DNA of 64,000 nucleotides from Helcobacillus massiliensis (lineage in GTDB: Bacteria > Actinomycetota > Actinomycetes > Actinomycetales > Dermabacteraceae). The stretch spans positions 34,039 to 98,038 of the forward strand of contig NZ_JACHWP010000005.1 of the NCBI RefSeq assembly GCF_014191425.1, given 5' to 3'. The first letter of the stretch is position 1, and every line of letters starts with the position of its first letter. Made by a program: the position numbers and the translations under genes. Positions 53,109-62,529 of the stretch are shown one piece after another. The notes under the pieces were generated by a model. The model saw only the letters and a list, made by a program, of their open reading frames with translations. It did no database searches and was not told the DNA's origin.

Positions 53109-53383
53109 TCTCCCGCATGACCTCGAGCGCCTGGGGCGTGAGCGCCGGGCTGTTCTTCGTTCTGCTGACCGGCCTGTTCGCGGCGGTGCTCGTGCTCGGC
53201 GATGCGCTGCCGCTGTGGCTGATCGCCGCGGGCATCCTCAGCGCCGGGGTGCTGGCGATGCTGCCGTCGGCCTTCCTCCGGCCCGCCCGCCCCGCGCCCA
53301 CCGAGCCCGCACCCATCGAGACCGCAGCGTCCGCGCCCACCGCGCCCGAGACCCCCTCGCGCCCAGCCGACGAGGTCGGTTAG
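53105..53383 (+). CDS. Small two-helix membrane protein downstream of PspC
   Basis: 92 residues. Two hydrophobic helices (about 9-33 and 37-58) are followed by a Pro/Ala-rich, disordered tail. No family is recognised. Its ATG overlaps the PspC gene stop, so it is co-translated and probably works with it. The gene ends only about 10 bases before the start of the ileS leader. Confidence 0.65.
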   Translation: MISRMTSSAWGVSAGLFFVLLTGLFAAVLVLGDALPLWLIAAGILSAGVLAMLPSAFLRPARPAPTEPAPIETAASAPTAPETPSRPADEVG

Positions 53384-53392
53384 ACTCACCCC

Positions 53393-53597
53393 ATCGGCAT
53401 CGACCCGGCCATCACCGGAGAGCCGCGGGAAGAACCGGCCGCCCCAGAGCGGCCTCAGTAGAACCCGCCGGGACCAGCCCGTCACAGCTGATGAATGAGC
53501 GGGCGCCCCACGGGGCGCCAACCGGGGTGGTACCGCGCGCCCAGCGTTCCCGGGTCTGAGACTTCCCGACCCGCAGCAGCGCAAGGAGCAGTGCCCG
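53393..53597 (+). promoter_or_regulatory. T-box riboswitch (tRNA-Ile sensing) upstream of ileS
   Basis: The T-box core AACCGGGGTGGTACCGCG (53520-53537) pairs with the uncharged tRNA 3' end. Upstream, a very short stem I with GGCCATCACCGG carries the isoleucine specifier ATC (53411-53413). AGTAGAACCCGCCGGG and the GGCGCC-CCACG-GGCGCC hairpin lie between. The AAGGAG RBS at 53581-53586 follows the T-box hairpin, with no run of T, so control is probably at translation, as in other actinobacterial ileS T-boxes. A TAGACT box at 53381-53386 would be the -10. Confidence 0.85.
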
Positions 53598-56500
53598 ATG
53601 GCCTACCCGAAGAACGGTGACGACCTCACCGCCTCCCCGAACCTCCCCGAGGTCGAGTCCGACGTCCTCGGCTTCTGGAAGCAGGACGACACCTTCCGCG
53701 CCTCCATTGCCAACCGCGACGGCGCCGAGGAGTTCGTGTTCTACGACGGCCCGCCGTTCGCCAACGGCCTGCCGCACTACGGCCACCTCCTGACCGGCTT
53801 CGTCAAGGACGTCATCCCGCGCTTCCGCACCATGTGCGGCTACAAGGTGGACCGCCGCTTCGGCTGGGACACCCACGGCCTGCCCGCCGAACTGGAGGCG
53901 ATGCGCGAGCTCGGCATGACCGAGAAGCGCGAGATCGAAGAGATGGGCATCGCGACGTTCAACGCCGCCGCCCGCTCCTCCGTCCTGAAGTTCACGGACC
54001 AGTGGCAGGAGTACGTGGAGCGGCAGGCCCGCTGGGTGGACTTCGAGAACGACTACAAGACCCTGAACCTGCCGTTCATGGAGTCGGTGCTGTGGGCGTT
54101 CAAGACCCTGCACGACAAGGGCCGCGCCTATGAGGGCCACTCCGTGCTGCCGTACTGCTGGCGCGACCAGACCCCGCTGTCGAACCACGAACTGCGGATG
54201 GATGACGACGTCTACCAGGACCGCCAGGACCCGTCGGTCGTGGTCACCTTCCCGCTCACCGGCGAGAAGGCCGCCGGCCTCGGTCTCGACGGCGTGCACG
54301 CGCTCGCCTGGACCACGACTCCGTGGACGCTGCCGACGAACTTCTCCCTCGCGGTCGGCCCCGAGGTGGAGTACGTGGTGGTGCCGGCGGGCCCGAACGG
54401 GGCGGCCGACGGAGGCGCTGCGTCCGACGGCGCCCGCTACATCGTCGCCGCCGACCTCCTCACTCAGTTCACGAAGGAGCTCGGCTACGACGACGCCGAG
54501 GCGCTCGACGCCGCGGTGGAGGAGCGGCGCTTCGTCGGCACCGAGCTGGAGCACATCACCTACGAACCGCTGTGGGACGTCTACTCCGCCGACCGGGAGA
54601 AGTGGGGCACCGAGAACGCCTGGATCATCACGGTCGCCGACTACGTCACCACCGGTGACGGCACCGGCATCGTCCACCAGGCCACCGCGTACGGTGAAGA
54701 GGACCAGAAGGTCAACGCCGCCTACGGCATCCCCGTCATCGTCTCGGTCAATGAGGCCGCCCAGTTCCTCGACTACTTCCGCGGCACCGCGCTCGACGAG
54801 ATCGCCGGTGTGCAGGTGTTCGAGGCGAACCGCCCCATCATCACCATCCTGAAGAAGGATCAGCGGCTCTTCCAGGAGAAGAGCTACGTGCACTCCTACC
54901 CGCACTGCTGGCGCTGCCGCACCCCGCTGATCTACAAGGCCGTCAGCTCCTGGTTCATCAAGGTCGCCGACCAGCGCGAGCGCATGCTCGAGCTGAACGA
55001 GCAGATCGAATGGGTGCCGGGCAACGTGAAGCACGGCCAGTTCGGCAAGTGGCTCGAGGGCGCCCGCGACTGGGCGATCTCCCGCAACCGCTACTGGGGC
55101 TCCCCGATCCCCGTGTGGAAGTCCGACGACCCGAACCATCCCCGCACCGAGGTGTACGGCTCCATCGCGGAGCTGGAGGAGGCGTTCGGTGAGCTGCCGC
55201 GCGATGAGAACGGCGAGGTGAACCTGCACCGCCCGTACATCGACGAGCTCACCCGCCCCAACCCGGACGACCCGACGGGGAAGTCCACGATGCGGCGCGT
55301 GGAGGACGTGTTCGACGTCTGGTTCGACTCCGCGTCCATGCCGTTCGCGCAGGTGCACTACCCGTTCGAGAACCAGGACTGGTTCGATTCGCACAACCCG
55401 GCGGACTTCATCGTGGAGTACATCGGGCAGACCCGCGGCTGGTTCTACGTCATGCACGTCATGTCCACCGCCCTGTTCGACCGTCCCGCGTTCACCTCGG
55501 TGATCTGCCACGGCATCGTCCTCGGCGACGACGGCGAAAAGATGTCGAAGTCGCGCCGCAACTACCCGGACGTGCGCGAGATGTACGACAAGTACGGTGC
55601 GGACGCGATGCGCTGGTTCCTCATGTCCAGCCCGATCCTGCGCGGCGGCAACCTGATCGTGGGGGAGGCCGCGATCCGCGACGCCGCCCGCCAGGTGGTG
55701 CTGCCGCTGTGGAACGTCTGGTACTTCTACGCCCTCTACGCGAACGCCGCCGGGACGAAGGACGCCGACGGCCGCCCCGCCGGGTACGAAGGGCGCCTGC
55801 GGTACGACTCCACGGACGTCATGGACCGCTACCTGCTGGCCCGCACGGGGCAGCTCGTGGAGTCCGTGCGCGGGCAGATGATGGGTCTGCATGTGGCGAG
55901 CGCCGCGGCGGAGATCCAGGCGTTCCTGGACATGCTCACCAACTGGTACGTGCGCCGCTCCCGCGACCGCTTCTGGGAGGGCGACGAGCAGGCCATCGAC
56001 ACTCTGTTCACGGTCCTGGAGACCCTGCTGCGCGTGATGGCCCCGCTGCTGCCGATGCTGTCCGAGGAGATCTACCAGCAGCTCACCGGTGAGCGCTCCG
56101 TGCACCTCACCGACTGGCCCGACGCATCCGTGTTCCCCGCCGATGACGCCCTGGTGGAGGAGATGGACGCGGTCCGCGAGGTCGCCAGCACCGGCAACGC
56201 GCTGCGGAAGAAGGAGCATCTGCGTGCTCGCCTGCCGCTCGCGGGCCTGACCGTGGTGCACCCGCAGTCGGCGTCGCTGGAGGACTTCGCTTCGATCATC
56301 GCCGATGAGCTGAACGTGAAGTCGGTGCGCCTGCTGGACCTGGATTCGCCGGAGGCGCAGGACCTCGGCGTGGAGCAGAAGCTGACGGTCAACGCCCGCG
56401 CCGCTGGGCCCCGCCTCGGCAAGCAGGTGCAGCAGGTGATCAAGGGCTCGAAGAGCGGCGACTGGTCCGTGGCGGAGGACGGCACCGTCACTGCCGGCGG

Positions 56501-56927
56501 CATCGACCTCGTGGACGGCGAATACACGCTCGACCTCGTGGCCGGGTCCGATGCGGCCGCCGACGGTGTCGCGATCGGTGTGCTGCGCGGCGGCGCGTTC
56601 ATCGTGCTGGACACGCAGCTCACGCCGGAGCTCGAAGCCGAAGGCACCGCCCGTGACGTGGTGCGTGCGGTGCAGTCCGCACGCCGCTCCGCCGGTCTGA
56701 ACATCTCCGACCGCATCCGCCTGCACATCGCCGGCGCCGATTCCGCATCCGCCGAGTCGATCGAGTCCGCAGTCCGCTCCTTCGAGCAGCTGGTCGCCGG
56801 TGAGGTCCTCGCGCGTGAGGTCAGCATCGGCGGGTCCGCGGCCGACGCGTTCGGCGGCGACCCCCTTTTCAGCACCGACGAATCGGTGACGGCCGGGCCC
56901 GTGGCGATCGCGCTCGCGAAGGCGTGA
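53598..56927 (+). CDS. ileS: Isoleucyl-tRNA synthetase, class II-type (mupirocin-insensitive lineage)
   Basis: 1109 residues, class I synthetase. The HIGH motif reads [20 protein letters not shown] (HYGH instead of HIGH), and the KMSKS motif is [16 protein letters not shown] near 650. The CP1 editing domain between them is complete ([19 protein letters not shown]). The anticodon domain is long, as in the eukaryote-like IleS2 class, which often tolerates mupirocin. The T-box leader controls it. It is followed convergently by the WXG/hydrolase gene. Confidence 0.95.
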   Translation: MAYPKNGDDLTASPNLPEVESDVLGFWKQDDTFRASIANRDGAEEFVFYDGPPFANGLPHYGHLLTGFVKDVIPRFRTMCGYKVDRRFGWDTHGLPAELEAMRELGMTEKREIEEMGIATFNAAARSSVLKFTDQWQEYVERQARWVDFENDYKTLNLPFMESVLWAFKTLHDKGRAYEGHSVLPYCWRDQTPLSNHELRMDDDVYQDRQDPSVVVTFPLTGEKAAGLGLDGVHALAWTTTPWTLPTNFSLAVGPEVEYVVVPAGPNGAADGGAASDGARYIVAADLLTQFTKELGYDDAEALDAAVEERRFVGTELEHITYEPLWDVYSADREKWGTENAWIITVADYVTTGDGTGIVHQATAYGEEDQKVNAAYGIPVIVSVNEAAQFLDYFRGTALDEIAGVQVFEANRPIITILKKDQRLFQEKSYVHSYPHCWRCRTPLIYKAVSSWFIKVADQRERMLELNEQIEWVPGNVKHGQFGKWLEGARDWAISRNRYWGSPIPVWKSDDPNHPRTEVYGSIAELEEAFGELPRDENGEVNLHRPYIDELTRPNPDDPTGKSTMRRVEDVFDVWFDSASMPFAQVHYPFENQDWFDSHNPADFIVEYIGQTRGWFYVMHVMSTALFDRPAFTSVICHGIVLGDDGEKMSKSRRNYPDVREMYDKYGADAMRWFLMSSPILRGGNLIVGEAAIRDAARQVVLPLWNVWYFYALYANAAGTKDADGRPAGYEGRLRYDSTDVMDRYLLARTGQLVESVRGQMMGLHVASAAAEIQAFLDMLTNWYVRRSRDRFWEGDEQAIDTLFTVLETLLRVMAPLLPMLSEEIYQQLTGERSVHLTDWPDASVFPADDALVEEMDAVREVASTGNALRKKEHLRARLPLAGLTVVHPQSASLEDFASIIADELNVKSVRLLDLDSPEAQDLGVEQKLTVNARAAGPRLGKQVQQVIKGSKSGDWSVAEDGTVTAGGIDLVDGEYTLDLVAGSDAAADGVAIGVLRGGAFIVLDTQLTPELEAEGTARDVVRAVQSARRSAGLNISDRIRLHIAGADSASAESIESAVRSFEQLVAGEVLAREVSIGGSAADAFGGDPLFSTDESVTAGPVAIALAKA

Positions 56928-56993
56928 TCACGCTCCTCGGCGTGACCGGCCGCGCCGCATAGCCGGGCCGCGCCCCGGCGTCAGCGGTGCGCA

Positions 56994-58700
56994 TCACCTC
57001 TCCACCCCTGTGGTGACGACGGTGGTGCGCACCGCTGTCACGTTCTCACCGGTGTACGTCCCCTCAAGCCGCCGGTTCAGGGCGATCAGCTGGTCGTTGC
57101 TGTTCTCGAACTTCGCAATGGAGCCGGTGTAGCCCCAGTCCCTGCGGATCTCGCCGTTCGGGTGAGTGTGCCCGCTGTTGTGGTTCAGATCCAGGTAGTT
57201 GACCTCGGAGTTCGGCGCCGGTTCCTGATCGGGGAGGTCGATCGCGACCAGTTGTTCGTTGAGCGAACGCTCGTTGAAGTCGAGAGCGGGGACGATGTCG
57301 CCATCGGTCGGGAGCGGCACACGCATGCCGCCGACCTCGAGGTAGGAGTCCCCGTGCGAGATCGACGTCAGCTGCGTGTTCGTGTGCGCGGGCTGAATGG
57401 AGTCCACGGGGGATCCGACGGTGACGACATCCGTCACGAGGTGGGCCCCCGGGCCGTTGTACTGCGGATCCTGGGCGAATCGCGCCGCCGCCAGCCCGCC
57501 CTGTGAATGGCCGACCAGGAGCACAGGAGTGCCCGGCGGCAGATCCGCCTCCTTCAGAGCCACGTCGATGTCCTTCACGGCCGCTGCGTCGCGGTCCGCA
57601 GACGCGAGGTGGACGTTGCTGAGCCAGTCGCGGTTGTTTCCCTGCGCCCCGGTCCATGCGTCGATCTGATCGATCGGTGTTCCTTCTGTGGGCGGGACGT
57701 GCACGATCGCCGTGGCCTGGCCGTTCTCGTCCCGCAGTTGCGTGACGGAGATCCTGCCCTGGTCGGTGCCGGCCTCCACCGTGGGTGCACGGACGTCTTC
57801 AATGCCGAGGACGAGTTCAGCAGTGTTCGCGGGGACTGTGCCTCCCTCGGTGGTGGCGACGTCGAGGACCGCCGGTTCGGCATTGGCGAAATCGGGAATC
57901 GGTTGACCGTTGACGACTGCGGTGACTGCGTTGGCGATGCCCTGGAGGTTCTGCCCATGGGCGAGGAACGGGCTGGCCAGGAGCAGAGCGGCCCCGGATG
58001 CGGTCTCCATCGCTGAAGGCGCGGGACCGGTCCCATCGATGAACCTCAACAGGGGTTCCACGGCGATCTCGTCATTGCGGCGCGCCTGCTCCACGATGTC
58101 CGGGTGGACTCCCTGAGAACGCAGCTTCGCCTCGCGCTCGTCCTGCCAGGCCCCAACAATCGCGCGGCCGCCCTGCCCGATGAGCGACAGTCCCTTCTCG
58201 ACCGGGCCTTCGAGCCAGTCGGGCGCGGGGTCATCGTCGTCGAGGTATCCGTTGGTGGAACCCGTCGGCGCCCCGAATGTGCGGGCGGGGCCGTAGCCGA
58301 GCGGCACGCCGCGGGCAATGTGCGGCGCGCCCTGCTGGAAGCCGCTGCGCAGAGCGGAGCCGAAGCCCCCGGGGTCGGGGATGATGCCGCGGGCGGTGGA
58401 GGCGTCGATCTGGTGGCGGACCTGGTCGTGCAGTTCCCGGGCGATGCGGCTGATCTCCGAGGCGACCTCCTGGCAGTCGCGGTCGAACACCTGACGCACC
58501 CATCGCCGGTGCTCATCGGCATCGGGGCCGTCCCAGGACATGGACGTGGCGATGTGCGCCATGTCCTTCTGCCCGGTGAGGATCGTGGCGGCGGCCTCCT
58601 CGAGGGCTGTCGCAGCGGCCTCGACAGCGGCGGGGTCCATCCCGATCGCGTCAGCAGCGGTGGGGGCGGTGACGGCGGGGTCGGCGGCGGGTGCAGTCAT
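56994..58700 (-). CDS. WXG100-like/alpha-beta-hydrolase fusion, possible secreted effector
   Basis: 568 residues from ATG 58700. The N-terminal about 105 residues are helical with SWDGPDADEHRRW near 55, a W-x-G turn flanked by helices as in WXG100/ESX proteins. A flexible middle part (about 105-330) contains a DDDDPAPDW stretch. The C-terminal about 230 residues form an alpha/beta hydrolase with nucleophile Ser399 in LLVGHSQGGLAAARF, then VVTVGSPVDSIQPAH and HNSGHTHPNG, which could give the acid and the His. No signal peptide, so type VII-like export is possible. No immunity gene or secretion gene is adjacent. Confidence 0.7.
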   Translation of the reverse strand: MTAPAADPAVTAPTAADAIGMDPAAVEAAATALEEAAATILTGQKDMAHIATSMSWDGPDADEHRRWVRQVFDRDCQEVASEISRIARELHDQVRHQIDASTARGIIPDPGGFGSALRSGFQQGAPHIARGVPLGYGPARTFGAPTGSTNGYLDDDDPAPDWLEGPVEKGLSLIGQGGRAIVGAWQDEREAKLRSQGVHPDIVEQARRNDEIAVEPLLRFIDGTGPAPSAMETASGAALLLASPFLAHGQNLQGIANAVTAVVNGQPIPDFANAEPAVLDVATTEGGTVPANTAELVLGIEDVRAPTVEAGTDQGRISVTQLRDENGQATAIVHVPPTEGTPIDQIDAWTGAQGNNRDWLSNVHLASADRDAAAVKDIDVALKEADLPPGTPVLLVGHSQGGLAAARFAQDPQYNGPGAHLVTDVVTVGSPVDSIQPAHTNTQLTSISHGDSYLEVGGMRVPLPTDGDIVPALDFNERSLNEQLVAIDLPDQEPAPNSEVNYLDLNHNSGHTHPNGEIRRDWGYTGSIAKFENSNDQLIALNRRLEGTYTGENVTAVRTTVVTTGVER

Positions 58701-58887
58701 GGAGTGTCCTCGTTCCCGGGTGGAGCGGATGATGCGGTCCAGGCTAGGGAGAGCAGCGCGGGGAGACGCACGGCACCCGTCGGCCTGTGGACAACCGGGT
58801 GGGGGCGGGAATGTGGACATCGCGCCCGTAGACTGGCTCGGGGCCGCAGGAGCACCCGGTCCCTGTCTGATTCGTGGAGGAGAGAGC

Positions 58888-60243
58888 GTGGAGCACTCAG
58901 AGGACTTCGCACGCGCCTACGCCGCACTGGTGGCGCGCGCCCCTGAGAACGAGATCGAGCCGGGCCTGGAGCGCATCCGTCGGGTGATGGAGCTGATGGG
59001 CGACCCGCAGAACTCCTACCGCAGCATCCACATCGCCGGCACGAACGGCAAGACCACGACCGCCCGGGTCGCCGAAGCGATCCTCATGGGCGCGGGCCTG
59101 CGGGTCGGCCGCATCACCAGCCCCCACCTGCACTCTCCGACGGAGCGCATCGCCATCGACGGCGACCCCATCAGCGAAGCCGACTTCGTGCAGGCGTTCG
59201 AGGACGTCATGCCGTTCGTGGAGCGCGTCGATCAGGAGTCCCTCGCCGCCGGCGGCCCCCGCATGACCATGTTCGAGGTCCTCACCGCGATGCAGTTCCA
59301 GGCGTTCGCCACCGCCCCGGTCGACGCCGCCGTCATCGAGACCGGGCTCGGCGGCACCTGGGACGCCACCAACATCATCGACAGCGACGTCACCGTCATC
59401 ACCTCCATCTCCCTCGACCACCAGGAGTACCTGGGCGACACGATTGAGGAGATCGCGGGGGAGAAGGCCGGGATCCTGAAGCCGGGTGCGATCGCTGTGC
59501 TGGGCGCACAGAAGCACCCGTCGGCCATGGACGTGCTGCAGGAGGTCGCGGAGGAGCGCGGCATCACGGCGGCTGTTGAGGGCGAGCAGATCGCGGTGCT
59601 GGACCGTGTTCCCGGTGTGGGCGGGCAGATGCTGTCCGTGCAGGGCATCGCGGGCCGGTACGACGAGGTGTTCCTGCCGCTGCTGGGGGAGCACATGGCG
59701 TCCAACGCGCTGCTGGCGATTGCGGCGGCGGAGGCGTTCCTCGGAGGCGGCGATGAGCCGCTGAACCTGGAGCTGCTGCGCGAAGCGGCGGGGTCGGTGA
59801 CCTCGCCGGGCCGCGCCGAGGTGGTGCGCCAGTCACCGACGATCGTGGTCGACGCGGCGCACAACCCTGCGGGTGCCGAAGCACTGGTGGAGACGGTGCG
59901 GGAGAACTTCCGCTTCACCTCGGTCACGGGGATCGTGGCGGTGCTGCAGGAGAAGGACGTGCACGAGATCCTGTCGATCTTCGAACCGCTGATGGACACG
60001 GTGGTGATCACGCAGACGTCGTCGCCGCGGGCGATCCCGGCGGACCGCCTGTCGATGATCGCGGAGGACGTCTTCGGTGATGAGGACCGCGTGATCGAAG
60101 CGGCGCACCTGCCGGATGCGATCCAGCGCGCGGTCGATATCGCGGAGGCCGGCGGTGATTCGTTCGGCGGCATCGTGGCCGCGGGGTCGGTGACGCTGTC
60201 CGCTGAAGTGCGTCAGCTCCTCGGCCGGAATGGTGAGGTGTGA
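58888..60243 (+). CDS. folC: Bifunctional dihydrofolate/folylpolyglutamate synthase
   Basis: 451 residues. It adds glutamate to folates (and to dihydropteroate). The P-loop HIAGTNGKTTTARVAE is near 49, TSPHLHSPTERI near 75, ETGLGGTWDATN near 150, and ITSISLDHQEYLGDT near 172 (the Mg and folate contacts). The C-terminal domain includes VDAAHNPAGAEALV. GTG 58888 with GGAGG upstream; upstream frame to 58540 is antisense to the hydrolase gene. A TAGACT box near 58831 may be its -10. Translation is coupled to DUF4233 (GTGTGATCATG). Confidence 0.93.
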   Translation: MEHSEDFARAYAALVARAPENEIEPGLERIRRVMELMGDPQNSYRSIHIAGTNGKTTTARVAEAILMGAGLRVGRITSPHLHSPTERIAIDGDPISEADFVQAFEDVMPFVERVDQESLAAGGPRMTMFEVLTAMQFQAFATAPVDAAVIETGLGGTWDATNIIDSDVTVITSISLDHQEYLGDTIEEIAGEKAGILKPGAIAVLGAQKHPSAMDVLQEVAEERGITAAVEGEQIAVLDRVPGVGGQMLSVQGIAGRYDEVFLPLLGEHMASNALLAIAAAEAFLGGGDEPLNLELLREAAGSVTSPGRAEVVRQSPTIVVDAAHNPAGAEALVETVRENFRFTSVTGIVAVLQEKDVHEILSIFEPLMDTVVITQTSSPRAIPADRLSMIAEDVFGDEDRVIEAAHLPDAIQRAVDIAEAGGDSFGGIVAAGSVTLSAEVRQLLGRNGEV

Positions 60244-60245
60244 TC

Positions 60246-60653
60246 ATGGCCGGAATGTTCGATTTCACCCCGTCCCGCCGCAAGGGTCCAGCGCAGCGCA
60301 TGCTGGCGGCGACCACGCTGATCTGCGAGGCCGCGGTCATCTTCTTCTCCGTCCTGGTGGCGCATGGTCTGGCGCCGGAGCACCGAACGGTGACGTGGAC
60401 GGTCGGTCTGGCCCTGGTGGTCCTGCTGCTGGTCGCCGTGGGCATGATGAGGCGGCCGACGGCTGCCGGGTACTGGCTGGGCCTGGTGCTGCAGCTCCCG
60501 GTTCTCCTCATGGGTCTGGTGGTTCCCGCCATGTGGGTGGTGGGCGCAGCGTTCGCGATCCTGTACCTAGTGAGCGTGGTGAAGGGCCACACGATGGACC
60601 GGGAGAAGGACGCGGTGGACGCGCGGGTCCTCGGCATCGACGGGCGCGGCTGA
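60246..60653 (+). CDS. DUF4233 family membrane protein
   Basis: 135 residues from ATG 60246 (a GTG at 60240 would add two residues). Four hydrophobic helices: about 20-42, 50-70, 77-97 and 98-112. Recognised as the small actinobacterial protein that regularly follows folC. Function unknown. The downstream neighbour, normally ndk, is displaced here by a DUF222 relic. Confidence 0.8.
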   Translation: MAGMFDFTPSRRKGPAQRMLAATTLICEAAVIFFSVLVAHGLAPEHRTVTWTVGLALVVLLLVAVGMMRRPTAAGYWLGLVLQLPVLLMGLVVPAMWVVGAAFAILYLVSVVKGHTMDREKDAVDARVLGIDGRG

Positions 60654-60659
60654 GCGCAT

Positions 60660-61314
60660 TCGCGGATCGGCGCCCCGCATAGGCGCAGCGATCATGGCGG
60701 CGAGGGCCCGCCTGGTCGTCGGCGTCGCGGAGCGTGACGCGGCGGTTCTGGTGGGCGCGCTGAGCCCGGTCGTACACGGTCTGCGGGTCCAGCTCCGCCA
60801 TGCGGCGCCGCGTATGGTCCCGCCACGCTCGGGTCCCCGCGGCGGTGAGCTGAGGGGCGTCCTCGGACAGGACCCGGTCGAGTTCACGCTGATGATCCAG
60901 GCTCGGTGCGAGGGAGGCTTCGTGAGTGATGGTGAGGGCAGCTTCGTGCTCCATGGCCCCGGTGGCGACGGCTTCCCGAAGGCGCGGCATCGCAGCGTTC
61001 ATCAGGGCGTGCCCGGTGATGAATCGGCGGGCGCGGTGGTGGGACTGGCGGGTCCAGGTGGCGACTTCGTGGACCGCTGAGCGGGTGGCCTCCGCGGCGA
61101 GCGTGCCGAGGAGCAGGGTGATCTGGTCACGGGCAGCGGCGACGGCAGTGGTGGCGCTGGCGTAGTCCTGACCGGCCGCGAGAGGGGCACCGAGCAGGTC
61201 TGCGTGCAGGGCGGACGCCTGCGCTGCCAGGTTCACCGCGGCCTGGTGGATGCTGTCCAGTGTGCTGTCACCGCTCTTCGGCAGCGTCCGCAGCGGCTCG
61301 ATGTCCAGCGCCAT
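60660..61314 (-). pseudogene. Truncated DUF222 (HNH-endonuclease family) gene remnant
   Basis: From ATG 61314 the protein reads as the N-terminal part of actinobacterial DUF222/13E12-type proteins: a helical region, then VATWTRQSHHRARRFITGHAL, HEAALTITHEASLAPSLDHQRELDRVL and AHQNRRVTLRDADDQ. In intact members the domain continues and ends in an HNH nuclease. Here the family-like sequence breaks off near 60690 and the frame runs on into the DUF4233 gene as non-coding sequence. Such genes spread as repeats in actinobacteria, so it is probably a relic of a multi-copy element. It could still give a short protein. Confidence 0.65.
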
Positions 61315-61521
61315 GATCTCTCCTCCTTCCGGCCGACGGCGTCCTGTTCCGATGGGTGCGGTCAGGCTGGGGGAGGGGTGCGACATTTAAAGTCGAGGTC
61401 GGCGAATGCCCAGTTCGCAGGGTATTAAAGGGTGTTGTCGGGTGTGGGGAAGTGGTCGTCCACACCCGGTCCGACCGGCCCGTGGGAGTGCCCCGCTGGC
61501 CGCACCGGATAGTGTGGGCCC

Positions 61522-61944
61522 ATGAGCACTGAACGCACACTCGTCCTGCTGAAGCCCGACGCCGTCCAGCGCAGCCTGCGCGGTGAGATCATCCGCCGCA
61601 TCGAGGCGAAGGGCTACGACATCGTCGCCCTGTCGCAGCGCACCGCCACCAAGGAAGAGCTCGCCGCTCACTACGCCGAGCACGAGGGCAAGCCCTTCTA
61701 CGACCCGCTCGTGACCTACATGGCCGGCGGACCGATCGTCGCCCTGGTTGCTGAGGGCGAGAACGTCATCAAGGGCTTCCGCTCCCTCGCCGGCGGAACG
61801 AACCCCACCGAGGCCGCGCCGGGTACGATCCGCGGCGACCTCGGTCGCGAATGGGACGCCCCGGTGATCCAGAACCTGGTGCACGGCTCAGACTCCGTCG
61901 AATCCGCTGACCGCGAGATCGGGATCTGGTTCCCGAACCTCTGA
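61522..61944 (+). CDS. ndk: Nucleoside diphosphate kinase
   Basis: 140 residues. Transfers the gamma phosphate of NTPs to NDPs. The phospho-acceptor is His121 in NLVHGSDSVESA; other hallmarks are LLKPDAVQRSLRGEII, HYAEHEGKPFYDPLVTYM and TIRGDLGR. No RBS is visible, and a TAGTGT box ends six bases before the ATG, so the mRNA may be leaderless. It ends at a hairpin at 61970-61997. Confidence 0.95.
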   Translation: MSTERTLVLLKPDAVQRSLRGEIIRRIEAKGYDIVALSQRTATKEELAAHYAEHEGKPFYDPLVTYMAGGPIVALVAEGENVIKGFRSLAGGTNPTEAAPGTIRGDLGREWDAPVIQNLVHGSDSVESADREIGIWFPNL

Positions 61945-61969
61945 TCCTCTGCCCCGAACCCGTTCGATG

Positions 61970-61997
61970 CGCGCGGCCTCACTTGTGGGGTCGCGCG
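61970..61997 (+). terminator. Terminator after ndk
   Basis: CGCGCGGCCTCAC pairs with GTGGGGTCGCGCG (13 bp with two G-U pairs) around a minimal loop and is followed by TTT. Confidence 0.65.
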
Positions 61998-62055
61998 TTT
62001 CACATTCCCGGTTCATCCTTGGTGACGAATTCCCCTACCGGGAGGGCGGCTGCTG

Positions 62056-62379
62056 GTGCACACTATGGGCATGGCTTCCGTCGTGATCTTCCTCCTCTTC
62101 GCTGTGGCCGTGTCAGCAGTCCTGCTCATCGTCGTCGCAGCCCTTGCGCTCGCTGAATCGCGCCGTTCCCGCGTCACCGATTCCCCGACCGCCGTGCGCG
62201 TGCCGGCCCACACGCCCGCGCCGGCCGAGCCGGCCGCACCGGGCGTGCGCCATCGCAGTGCGCCGACGGGCCCCGCGCCCCGTCGGATCGTCCCCGATGA
62301 GGAGGCGACCGTGCTGCGCCGCGCAACGGGCATCCACCGTTCGCCGCGTCGCCCGCGCCGCGACTCCATCGCCGCCTGA
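62056..62379 (+). CDS. Small single-pass membrane protein of unknown function
   Basis: 107 residues from GTG 62056, or slightly shorter from ATG 62065 or 62071. One N-terminal membrane helix (about 6-33), then a Pro/Ala/Arg-rich, positively charged tail ending in HRSPRRPRRDS. No family is recognised. It lies between ndk and ftsY. A CACTAT box directly before the later ATGs could make the mRNA leaderless, so the start is uncertain. Confidence 0.5.
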   Translation: MHTMGMASVVIFLLFAVAVSAVLLIVVAALALAESRRSRVTDSPTAVRVPAHTPAPAEPAAPGVRHRSAPTGPAPRRIVPDEEATVLRRATGIHRSPRRPRRDSIAA

Positions 62380-62529
62380 CCTCCCGCATAGACTGGTCTC
62401 AGCGCTGAACCGGTGCGCCCGCGCGCATCCGGTGCTCCGGCGCGCTGACTGACCCCTCGGGCGCATGCCCGCCCGCATCCCGCACCGGCGCCCCACCGCG
62501 CCCGGCTGCGCAACACTACGGAGGTGCCT

